DNA of 64,000 nt from positions 60,859 to 124,858 of the forward strand of contig NZ_JABVED010000016.1 of NCBI RefSeq assembly GCF_014323725.1. Reading direction: 5' to 3'. This document shows positions 25,435 through 33,253 of this stretch, piece after piece. The notes under the pieces are model-generated. The model saw nothing but the letters and a program-made list of their open reading frames with translations, was not told the origin of the DNA and made no database searches. Within the stretch, counting starts at the first letter, position 1; every line of letters starts with the position of its first letter. The position numbers were made by a program, and so were the translations under genes. Origin of the DNA: Actinokineospora xionganensis (GTDB lineage Bacteria > Actinomycetota > Actinomycetes > Mycobacteriales > Pseudonocardiaceae).

Positions 25435-27162
25435 GTGTTCACGAATTGGGGGGTAGCCACCGCGATTGTGGTGGCCGGGATCTCGTTGTCCGCAGCTCAA
25501 CCGTCGTTTCCGTCGCCACCGGCGGACGCGCCCACGATCGACTTCCCGGTGCCGAAACCAGGTTCGACACTGGCGCCGAGCAAGTCCGGGGCGCCGTCGA
25601 TCGATCCGCGACCGCCCACGGTGAGCAGGTCGGGCCGACCGGAGCCATCGGGTGTGCCGACCACGCTCCCGCGCAGCGTCAACATCCAGCTCAAGGTCGA
25701 GCGCGACGGCAGGTTGACGGTCATCGAGCAGGTCATCGTCCAAGCGAAGTCCACGATGACCCGGGTGGCCCCGCTGCGGATCGGCGACCGCGTCTTCACC
25801 GTGCGGGACGCCACCGTGGACGGCAAGGGGACCGCCGAGGCCACGGCCGACACCTTCACCATCAAGCTGGAGGAAGGCGCGTCCACCGTCAGGTACACAG
25901 TGGATGGTGCGGTGGCCGACCTCGGCGACCACCTCCAGGTCCGCTGGCAGGTGGCCAACGGTTGGGACACCAAGCTCATCTTCCTGCGCGCCTCGCTGCT
26001 CACTCCCAAGCCGGGCAGCAACTTCGTCTGTCTGGCGGGCCAGCCGGGCACCGAGGACCTGTGTGACTCCGCGCTGATGGACGCCAGCGGCGTCCTGCGG
26101 GTGGTGCAGACCGATATCGACGCGGGCGCCCGGGTCGATCTGAGTGCCGACCTGCCCGCCGGACTTGTTCCCGCCAACGCGCGATTCGAGAGCACGAAGA
26201 CCGGCGCGTTCGCGCTGACGCCGGTCAGCGGCACGGCTCTGGGGCTGCTGGCCCTGCTGCTGCTCGGCGGCTTCGGCGCGCTGTGGGTGGCGCGGGGGCG
26301 CGACACCAAGGCCGCCGCGGCCGACGTGGAGCCGGTCGAGGTCCTGATCTCCGAGGGCGGCCGGGTCGTGTTCGCCTCGCCTGACGGCGTGCTGCCCGGC
26401 CAGGCGGGCACGGTTATCGACGAGGTGGTCGACGCCCGAGACCTGACCGCCACGGTGATCGACCTCGCCGTACGCAACTACCTGTGGATCACCGAGGCGG
26501 GCGAGGACTGGCAGGTGGTTCGCCGCAACCCGGCCGACGACGCGCTGACCGACTACGAGCGCGCGGTCTACCAAGCGCTGCTCCCGGACGGCACGGAGTC
26601 GACCACGGTGTCCGCGCTGAGGTCCGCCCCGCCGAGTACCGCCGCGGCTCGTTCCGCCGTCCACGCCGACTCGGTGGCCCGCGGCTGGCTCAGCCGCACC
26701 CCCGCCAAGCTGCGACTAGTCGGAGCGGTGCTCGCGGTCGTCGGCGTCGCGGCGACCGTCGTACTCACGCTGACTGTCGGACACGCGCTCGCCGGTGTCG
26801 CACTGGTGATCGGCGGCCTTGCCCTCGCCGTCGGCGCACGGTTCCTTCCCGCGCGAACCAAGCGGGGCGCGCTGCTGGTCCAGCAGGTTCGGGGGGTGCA
26901 CGGGTACTTGCGATCGGTGCCGCCCGAGTCGGTGCCCGCCGCCGACAGGGAACTGGTCTTCTCCCGCTCACTGCCTTACGCCGTGGCGCTGGAAGAGGCC
27001 GAGCAGTGGCTGATCCGCTTCGCCGCCCTCGACGTCGCAGCGGATGGCACACCGGGCCTCTACTGGTACGGCACCCAGGACGACGCCTACGACCAGGCCC
27101 GATTCGCGGAGCGCTTCCATGCCTTGATCGACAGCGTGGACGGAGTTTTCGGCAAGCGCTGA
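25435..27162 (+). CDS. DUF2207 domain membrane protein
   Basis: About 575 residues from GTG 25435 (ATG 25408 would add 9). An N-terminal signal-like helix (VATAIVVAGISLSAAQ) is followed by a Pro-rich spacer and the extracytoplasmic DUF2207 beta domain (NIQLKVERDGRLTVIEQVI). A central helix (ALGLLALLLLGGFGALWVA) leads to a cytoplasmic part, with two more helices near VLAVVGVAATVVLTLTVGHA and VALVIGGLALAVGARFL. DUF2207 proteins are predicted membrane proteins without a known activity. A strong terminator follows. Confidence 0.85.
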   Translation: MFTNWGVATAIVVAGISLSAAQPSFPSPPADAPTIDFPVPKPGSTLAPSKSGAPSIDPRPPTVSRSGRPEPSGVPTTLPRSVNIQLKVERDGRLTVIEQVIVQAKSTMTRVAPLRIGDRVFTVRDATVDGKGTAEATADTFTIKLEEGASTVRYTVDGAVADLGDHLQVRWQVANGWDTKLIFLRASLLTPKPGSNFVCLAGQPGTEDLCDSALMDASGVLRVVQTDIDAGARVDLSADLPAGLVPANARFESTKTGAFALTPVSGTALGLLALLLLGGFGALWVARGRDTKAAAADVEPVEVLISEGGRVVFASPDGVLPGQAGTVIDEVVDARDLTATVIDLAVRNYLWITEAGEDWQVVRRNPADDALTDYERAVYQALLPDGTESTTVSALRSAPPSTAAARSAVHADSVARGWLSRTPAKLRLVGAVLAVVGVAATVVLTLTVGHALAGVALVIGGLALAVGARFLPARTKRGALLVQQVRGVHGYLRSVPPESVPAADRELVFSRSLPYAVALEEAEQWLIRFAALDVAADGTPGLYWYGTQDDAYDQARFAERFHALIDSVDGVFGKR

Positions 27163-27188
27163 TTATCGACCCTGATCACGATCGTGTT

Positions 27189-27223
27189 ACCCCCGTCTGA
27201 GCAGCGAAAACTCAGACGGGGGT
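27189..27223 (+). terminator. Terminator hairpin after the DUF2207 gene
   Basis: Perfect 13-bp stem (ACCCCCGTCTGAG and its complement) with a 9-base loop, 26 bases after the stop. Confidence 0.8.
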
Positions 27224-27313
27224 GGGCTGGTGATCGGATATCCACGCGGGGTACCGTTCGCCCACTTTCGATCGTCGACCATTCGCATGATGGTCAGGTT
27301 CAGGGGAGGCACG

Positions 27314-28756
27314 TTGCTTACTACCGTGACTCGTGTCGTCCTCGCGGCTGCGGTAGGCCTCACCATGGCTGTCTCCGCTTCCCCCGCGATGGCGCAAGAG
27401 CAGCCGACACCTCCGGTGGTCGAAGAGCCCACCGAGGTGGAGCGGCCGGAGCCGTTGATCTCGGCTGTGGCTAGCTGCGCCGAGAAGGTGGCGAGCCTGG
27501 ACGTCTACGTCCTCGACAGTCGCGAAGACCCGTACTCGATCACGCTGCAGGGTGTCGGGTTCAACTTCAACAAGAGCCAGCCGACGGTCTACCTTCCCGA
27601 TAAGGACCAGCACCACACCCTCTTCGCGAATCTTGCTCCCGGCCAGTACACGGTGCGCGCGGGCGGCCACCAGCCGTCTGACGACGTCGATGTGATCGTC
27701 AAGGAGTGCGCGGAGGCTGACCCCGCGAAGGGCGAGCTGAGCATCGAGGTCGAGTGCAAGGCGGGCTGGGGCATCGTCACCTTCGTGATCACCAGTCCCG
27801 CGACAGGCAAAACCATGCAGTACACGTTGAGCACGAGCGAATATCCCGGGGCGAAGTACGAGACGCTCACTCTTCCGGACGGCATGTTCCTCCGGATCAC
27901 CGAGAACGGCTTCGAGGATGGCAAGTACTTCGCCACCCTCTCGGGCCCCACGCTCAAGGAGCCGATCACCGAGAAGTTCACCGTCGCGTGCGCGGCGGAC
28001 AACGCGCCGAAACTCAGCGCCTTCGCGAACTGCGACGGCAAGGACGACATCACCTCGCCCGCGCCGCTCTACGTGGACGTGACGAACCCCAACCGCGCGA
28101 CTATCGACTACACGATCAAGGTCGGCGGCGCCGAGCGAGTTCTCAAGGTCGGCGGCGGGGCGAACGGGTTCGTCGAGATGGACACACTGCCCGCGGGCGT
28201 GCACCGGGTCACGGTCTCCGGGTCCGACGGCACCGTGACGAAGACCGAGGTCGCGGTGGACGACTGCTCGGGCGTCAAGGTTGATGAGGACGGCCTGCAG
28301 GTCCAGACCCGTTGCGTCGACGGCAAGTCCGACGTGACCTTCCGGTTCTTCGACATCGGCGGGGATTACCCGGTCAAGCGCTCGTTCGGCGTCGACGGCA
28401 CTGACCTGTTCGACTCGACGATCGAGTTCGACGCTGAGGGCCCATACCTGTGGTCCCGCCACACGGGTGAACTCGCCGACGGCGAGTACACCGCGCGGCT
28501 TGTCGGCGCCGGGCTGAACACGGTGGAGAAGTTCGCCGTGAAGTGCGCCGACCAGCCCACCACGACCGCCCCGTCGACGACCGGCCCGGTGCCGAGCACC
28601 ACGCCCGCCCCGCAGGCGGGCACCGCCCCGGCGGTCGACGACACCCTCCCGGTGACCGGCGCGGCCGTCGGCACGATGGTCGCCCTGGGCCTCGCGGCGC
28701 TGGGCCTCGGTGGCTTCCTGGTGATCACCGCGCGGCGCAAGCGCACGTCGAAGTAG
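27314..28756 (+). CDS. LPVTG-anchored secreted cell-surface protein
   Basis: 480 residues from TTG 27314, chosen because AGGGGAGG (27302-27309) lies just before it; ATG 27287/27290 are in-frame alternatives. A signal peptide (VTRVVLAAAVGLTMAVSASP, cut after AMA) opens the protein. The body has several Cys-paired Ig-like units (each with VxC...C patterns such as ISAVASCAEK and LSIEVECKAG), then a Thr/Pro-rich wall linker. The end is a sortase signal: LPVTG, hydrophobic helix, RRKRTSK. Sortase should link it to peptidoglycan; no sortase gene is in the window. Adhesin or structural role is only a guess. Confidence 0.88.
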   Translation: MLTTVTRVVLAAAVGLTMAVSASPAMAQEQPTPPVVEEPTEVERPEPLISAVASCAEKVASLDVYVLDSREDPYSITLQGVGFNFNKSQPTVYLPDKDQHHTLFANLAPGQYTVRAGGHQPSDDVDVIVKECAEADPAKGELSIEVECKAGWGIVTFVITSPATGKTMQYTLSTSEYPGAKYETLTLPDGMFLRITENGFEDGKYFATLSGPTLKEPITEKFTVACAADNAPKLSAFANCDGKDDITSPAPLYVDVTNPNRATIDYTIKVGGAERVLKVGGGANGFVEMDTLPAGVHRVTVSGSDGTVTKTEVAVDDCSGVKVDEDGLQVQTRCVDGKSDVTFRFFDIGGDYPVKRSFGVDGTDLFDSTIEFDAEGPYLWSRHTGELADGEYTARLVGAGLNTVEKFAVKCADQPTTTAPSTTGPVPSTTPAPQAGTAPAVDDTLPVTGAAVGTMVALGLAALGLGGFLVITARRKRTSK

Positions 28757-28762
28757 GTCTCC

Positions 28763-28794
28763 ACTCGGGCGGGTCGGCGACGGCCCGCCCGAGT
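28763..28794 (+). terminator. Terminator hairpin after the LPVTG gene
   Basis: 11-bp perfect stem ACTCGGGCGGG / CCCGCCCGAGT with a 10-base loop, 7 bases after the stop. Confidence 0.75.
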
Positions 28795-28842
28795 TGTCCA
28801 CAGGCGAACACCAGACCCTGACGCGACCCCACCCCGCTCCCG

Positions 28843-28848
28843 TAGGCT
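28843..28848 (+). promoter_or_regulatory. Leaderless -10 box TAGGCT
   Basis: Six bases before GTG 28855, with no ribosome binding site between; supports that start for the M16 pair. Confidence 0.45.
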
Positions 28849-28854
28849 CGCCTG

Positions 28855-30141
28855 GTGACCGTTTCCGAGCTGCACAGGTACACCCTGTCCAACGGGCTGC
28901 GCGTGGTGCTCGCCCCAGATTCGACCTCGCCCGTCGTCGGCGTGAGCGTGCACTACGACGTCGGTTTCCGGTCCGAGCCCGAGGGGCGGACGGGGTTCGC
29001 CCACCTCTTCGAGCACCTGATGTTCCAGGGCAGCGAGAGCCTGGAGAAGCTCGCGCACTTCCGGCACATCCAGTCCTCCGGCGGCACCTTCAACGGGTCC
29101 ACCCACCCGGACTACACCGACTACTTCGAGGTCCTGCCGTCCGCGGCGCTGGAGCGGGCGCTGTTCCTCGAAGCCGACCGGATGCGCGCGCCGAAGCTGA
29201 CCGAGGAGAACCTCCGCAACCAGATCGACGTGGTGAAGGAGGAGATCCGGCTCAACGTGCTCAACCGGCCGTACGGCGGGTTCCCGTGGATCCTCCTGCC
29301 GCCGGTGCTGTTCCAGACCTTCCCCAACGCGCACAACGGTTACGGCGGGTTCGAGGACCTCGAGCAGGCCACCGTCGCCGACTGCGCCGCCTTCTTCGAC
29401 ACCTACTACGCGCCGTCGAACGCCGTCCTCACGGTGGCGGGCGACTTCACCGTCGAGGGCGCGCAGGAGCTGATCGAGAAGCACTTCGGCGACGTCCCCG
29501 CGCGTCCCCGCCCGGAGCGGCCGTCGTTCGCCGAGCCGCCGCCCGCGGGCGAGATCCGCTCCGACCACGAGGACCGCCTGGCCCCGCTGCCCGCGGTCGC
29601 CCTCGGCTACCGGATCCCGGACCCGATCGACGAACTCGACGCCTACATCAACTACCTCGTCCTCGCAGGCGTCCTCGCCGACGGCGACGGCTCGCGCCTG
29701 CAGCAGCGCCTGGTCTACGGCGACCAGCTGGTCACCGATGTCGGCGCGGGGTGCGGCCTGTTCGGCCCGTTCGAGGCCCGCGACCCGGACACCTTCACGA
29801 TCACCGCGATGTACTCGCCGGAGGTCGACGTCGACACCATCCTCACGGCCATCGACGAGGAGATCGACAAGCTCGCCAGCACCCCGCCGGACGCGGAGGA
29901 ACTGGCCAAAGTGACCGCCCGCTGGGCCGCCACGCTGCACAAGGAGCACGACCGCCTGGTCAGCCGCACCCTCGCCCTGGGAGCGTTCGAACTCCTCTAC
30001 GGCGACCCGGCCCTGGTGTACTCGCTGCCCGAGCGCATCTCCGCCATCACCCCGGACGCGGTGTCCGCCGCGGCCAAGTCCCTGCGCTCGGACTCCCGCG
30101 CGGTCCTGACGATCTCGCCCGCCCCCGGAGCCGCGGAGTGA
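28855..30141 (+). CDS. M16 family zinc peptidase (active subunit)
   Basis: 428 residues, GTG start. Inverted zinc motif HLFEH (in FAHLFEHLMFQGS near residue 50) with the downstream glutamate in DVVKEEIRLNVLNRPYG, so the catalytic set is complete. These pitrilysin-like peptidases usually work as pairs of a catalytic and a non-catalytic chain, and the next gene supplies the second. Cytoplasmic; no signal peptide. The stop overlaps a 46-codon frame that leads to the partner. Confidence 0.93.
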   Translation: MTVSELHRYTLSNGLRVVLAPDSTSPVVGVSVHYDVGFRSEPEGRTGFAHLFEHLMFQGSESLEKLAHFRHIQSSGGTFNGSTHPDYTDYFEVLPSAALERALFLEADRMRAPKLTEENLRNQIDVVKEEIRLNVLNRPYGGFPWILLPPVLFQTFPNAHNGYGGFEDLEQATVADCAAFFDTYYAPSNAVLTVAGDFTVEGAQELIEKHFGDVPARPRPERPSFAEPPPAGEIRSDHEDRLAPLPAVALGYRIPDPIDELDAYINYLVLAGVLADGDGSRLQQRLVYGDQLVTDVGAGCGLFGPFEARDPDTFTITAMYSPEVDVDTILTAIDEEIDKLASTPPDAEELAKVTARWAATLHKEHDRLVSRTLALGAFELLYGDPALVYSLPERISAITPDAVSAAAKSLRSDSRAVLTISPAPGAAE

Positions 30142-30278
30142 GGTTCCAGCACACCGCTTCCCGGGGGTCGCGCGTCGAGGGCCCCGTGCCCCGCGCGTCG
30201 TGGTCCTTCCCATCCGAATCCACATCCCAGCGGGCGCGTCAGTCCGCCGTCACCGTCTTCGCAGGAGGAGTCCAGTGA
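30138..30278 (+). CDS. Mini-ORF (46 codons) bridging the two M16 genes
   Basis: GTG overlaps the stop of the first M16 gene (GTGA, 30138-30141) and its TGA overlaps the GTG of the second (30275-30278). The peptide is Ser/Arg-rich (starts RFQHTASRGSRVEG) and unlike any family I know. Whether it is translated is open; it would keep ribosomes running across a 130-base gap. Confidence 0.4.
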   Translation: MRFQHTASRGSRVEGPVPRASWSFPSESTSQRARQSAVTVFAGGVQ

Positions 30279-31630
30279 GCCGCAGCGCCGACGAGATCGG
30301 GCGGACCGAGCGGGGCCCGCGCCCCCTGCCGCCCCTGGGCGAGCAGCGGGCGGCCACCGGTCTGTCCTCAGTGGACAAGGTGCTCGACAACGGCCTGCGG
30401 GTCATCGCCGTGCACCAGCCCACCGTGCCGATGATCGAGCTCCGCCTCCGCGTCCCGTTCGCGGGCGACGACCCGATGCACGCCGCCCGGGCCGAGGTTC
30501 TGGCGGCCACCATCCTCACCGGCACCGACAAGCGCGACCGGATCGCCTTCGACACCGACCTCGCGCTCGTCGGCGGCGAGCTGTCCGCGGTCGTCGACCC
30601 CGAGCTGCTGTCCATCGGCGGCAACGCCCTCGCCTCCGGGTTCGACACCCTCCTCGACGTCCTTGCCGACGCGCTCACCGGCGCGACATACCCCGACGAC
30701 GAGGTCGAAGGCGAGCGCGGCAGGCTCATCGAGCGCATCACGGTGGCGCGCTCGCAGCCGAGCGTGATCGCCCGCCAGGCCTTGCAGAAGCACCGCTACG
30801 GCGACCACCCGTTCACCCGGGAGATGCCCGAGGCCAGTGACGTCGCCGTCGTCGAGGCCGCCGACGTGCGCGCTTTGCACACGGCGTGCGTCCTGCCGCG
30901 CGGCTCGGTCCTGGTGCTGGTCGGCGACGTCGAGCCCGCCCGCGCCATCGCCGCCGTCGCCGGCGCGCTCGGCGGCTGGCAGTCGGACAAGTCCGCGTCG
31001 GTGCTTCCCCCGCTGCCGGAGATCACCCCGCAGGACCTCCTGCTCGTCGACCGGCCGGGCGCGGTGCAGTCCCAGTTCCGCCTCTCGGCGCAGGCGATCA
31101 GCCGCACCGACCCGCGCTACCCGGCACTGCAGCTGGCGAACCTCGCCTTCGGCGGTTTCTTCTCCTCCCGACTGGTGGAGAACATCCGCGAGGACAAGGG
31201 CTACACCTACAGCGCCCGCTCGTCGCTCGAGTTCACCCCCGACGGCGCGACCCTGCTGGTCGACACCGACACCGCGAGCGCGGTCACCGCGGGCGCGCTG
31301 CTGGAGATCCGCTACGAGCTCGGCCGGATGGCCATGGTGCCGCCCACTGAGTCCGAAGTGGACACCGTGCGGCAGTACGCGATCGGCTCGCTGCTCACCT
31401 CGACGTCCTCGCAGGGCGGCCTGGCCTCCCAGATCGCCGCGCTGGCCATCCTCGGTCTCGGCGTCGACTGGCTGACCCAGCACCCCGACCGGCTCAAGGC
31501 GGTCACCGTCGAGCAGGTCGCCGAGGCGGCGCTGGAGTTCTTCGCCCCCACCCGCTTCACCGGCGTCATCGTCGGCGACGCGGCCAAGCTCACCGCCCTG
31601 CGGGCGCTGGGCGGGGTGACCCTGCAATGA
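30275..31630 (+). CDS. M16 family peptidase-like protein (non-catalytic partner)
   Basis: 451 residues from GTG 30275, with gcaggaggag just upstream. The overall M16 fold is clear (VLDNGLRVIAVHQP, LANLAFGGFFSSRLVENIRE, GYTYSARSSLEF), but at the catalytic position the HxxEH motif is absent. This is the normal division of labour in two-chain M16 peptidases (compare mitochondrial processing peptidase alpha/beta). Its end overlaps nudC by ATGA. Confidence 0.9.
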   Translation: MSRSADEIGRTERGPRPLPPLGEQRAATGLSSVDKVLDNGLRVIAVHQPTVPMIELRLRVPFAGDDPMHAARAEVLAATILTGTDKRDRIAFDTDLALVGGELSAVVDPELLSIGGNALASGFDTLLDVLADALTGATYPDDEVEGERGRLIERITVARSQPSVIARQALQKHRYGDHPFTREMPEASDVAVVEAADVRALHTACVLPRGSVLVLVGDVEPARAIAAVAGALGGWQSDKSASVLPPLPEITPQDLLLVDRPGAVQSQFRLSAQAISRTDPRYPALQLANLAFGGFFSSRLVENIREDKGYTYSARSSLEFTPDGATLLVDTDTASAVTAGALLEIRYELGRMAMVPPTESEVDTVRQYAIGSLLTSTSSQGGLASQIAALAILGLGVDWLTQHPDRLKAVTVEQVAEAALEFFAPTRFTGVIVGDAAKLTALRALGGVTLQ

Positions 31631-32610
31631 CAGCGGACACCAGGACCGGCGAGCCCTTCCGGCTCGCCGGTCCGCCCGCCCTCTCCCGCACGACGACCGT
31701 GCGCGACGAGATCGTGCGCAAAGACCCTGCCCGCCTCGACGAACTGTGGCGCGGCGGCAAGGTGCTGCTGCTCGACCGCACCGGCCGCACCCCGGTCACC
31801 GGCGACGCCACCGCCCTGGCTTTGCGCCACGCCTCGGCCATCCAGGCCGACCGCCCCGCCGAAGCGTCGCTGCTCGGTGAGCAGGGCGAGGTCGCCTACT
31901 GGTCCGTCCCGGCCGCCGAGCCGATGCGCCCCGACCCGGTGGTCCCCCCGAACGCCTGGGGATTGTGGCCCGGCGCGGTGTCGGAGGCAGGCGAGCAGTG
32001 GCACGACCTGCGCGGCATCGGCGCGCTCCTCAACGACACCGACGCGGGCCTGCTCACCGCCGCCGTCGCCCTGGCCAACTGGCACGCCCGCTCGCGCTAC
32101 TGCGCCAAGTGCGCCCACCCGGTCACCCGCACCTGCGCGGGCTGGGCGGCCAAGTGCACCGGCTGCGACCGCGAGGAGTACCCCCGCACCGACCCGGCCG
32201 TCATCGTCCTCATCCACGACGACGAAGACGAGTACGTGCTGCTCGCCCGCCAACCCATCTGGCCGCCCGACCGGTACTCGGTCCTCGCGGGTTTCGTCGA
32301 GGCAGGCGAATCCCTGGAAGCCTGCGTCGAACGCGAGATGGAAGAGGAAGTCGGCGCCAAGGTCAGCGATATCCGCTACCTGGGCAGCCAGCCATGGCCC
32401 TTCCCGCGCTCGATCATGATCGCCTTCGCCGCCCAAGCCGACCGGACCGCCGACGTGCACCTGGCGGAAGGCGAGATCGAAGACGCCCGCTGGTTCACCC
32501 GAGCGCAGGTCCGCACCGCGTTCGACGGTGGGGGAGAGGGTGTTGGGCTCATCCTCCCGGGCCCGACCTCCATCGCCCACCACATGCTCCGCGCCTGGGT
32601 CGGGGAGTAG
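31627..32610 (+). CDS. nudC: NAD(+) diphosphatase / NADH pyrophosphatase
   Basis: 327 residues, ATGA overlap with the preceding gene. Zinc ribbon CAKCAHPV and CTGCDREE, then a complete Nudix box (GFVEAGESLEACVEREMEEE) and the NADH pyrophosphatase array SQPWPFPRSIM. It cleaves NAD(H) to NMN(H) and AMP; in other bacteria it also removes NAD caps from RNA. The position downstream of the channel gene matches the mycobacterial order, though several genes have been added between. Confidence 0.96.
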   Translation: MTADTRTGEPFRLAGPPALSRTTTVRDEIVRKDPARLDELWRGGKVLLLDRTGRTPVTGDATALALRHASAIQADRPAEASLLGEQGEVAYWSVPAAEPMRPDPVVPPNAWGLWPGAVSEAGEQWHDLRGIGALLNDTDAGLLTAAVALANWHARSRYCAKCAHPVTRTCAGWAAKCTGCDREEYPRTDPAVIVLIHDDEDEYVLLARQPIWPPDRYSVLAGFVEAGESLEACVEREMEEEVGAKVSDIRYLGSQPWPFPRSIMIAFAAQADRTADVHLAEGEIEDARWFTRAQVRTAFDGGGEGVGLILPGPTSIAHHMLRAWVGE

Positions 32611-32652
32611 GCGCTCGAAGGCAGGCGCGGCTGTCAATCCGGTAATGGATAT

Positions 32653-33106
32653 TCAGGAGTCCTGACTAACGTCCACTGTGGCTCGCAGGGTGCCCGCGCG
32701 GCGTGACCAAGTGGCACCCAGGACGGCCGCGAACGAGCAGCACATGACCGCTTGGTAGACCAGCGAGACGGGTGTGCTGCCCGCGATGTACGCCGCCAAC
32801 TCGAGGTCGGACGACCACCACCCGGCGAGTATGCCCAGTGCGAATGCGTGCCATGCCAGGAACACGGCGCTGAACGCGAGCAGGGCTGCGCCCGGAGCCT
32901 GGTGCCGACGGGCGCGCAGCGCGGCGAACACCAACGCGGCGGCGTTGACAGGCAGAGCCGGCAGGGTCACCGCACCGAGTGTGGCGGCGTCGAATCTGTT
33001 CGGTTTCGCCTGGCGGTCCGCCGAACAACATCAGGCTCGCGCAGGTCTGCACGATCACGGCGCCAAGTCCCACTCGGGTAGGCCAGGGGGTGCGGCTGTC
33101 GTTCAC
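32653..33106 (-). pseudogene. Small multi-span membrane protein, frameshifted
   Basis: From GTG 33106 the frame encodes NDSRTPWPTRVGLGAVIVQT, a first membrane helix, and loses sense after GGPPG. From about 33020 another frame continues a coherent membrane protein (RFDAATLGAVTLPALPVNAA, then LLAFSAVFLAWHAFALGILA and SLVYQAVMCCSFAAVLG) to the stop at 32653. Joined, it would be about 150 residues with four helices. No family recognised. A single shift near 33010-33030 is enough to explain the break. Confidence 0.6.
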
Positions 33107-33211
33107 CGTGGTTCCCTCTCGACGCGTGGATTGACGGCGCACACCTTCGCACGCGCCGCGCCCGGCAGGTATTGGCGGTGGCCGGATGCTTGGGGGTGGA
33201 GCACCCGTACC

Positions 33212-33247
33212 GGTGTGGCCTCGCGCTCACGGGCGCGAGGCCACACC
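33212..33247 (-). terminator. Terminator hairpin after the ABC exporter genes
   Basis: Perfect 15-bp stem GGTGTGGCCTCGCGC / GCGCGAGGCCACACC with a 6-base loop, 6 bases beyond the exporter stop at 33254. Confidence 0.8.
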
Positions 33248-33253
33248 CGTCTG

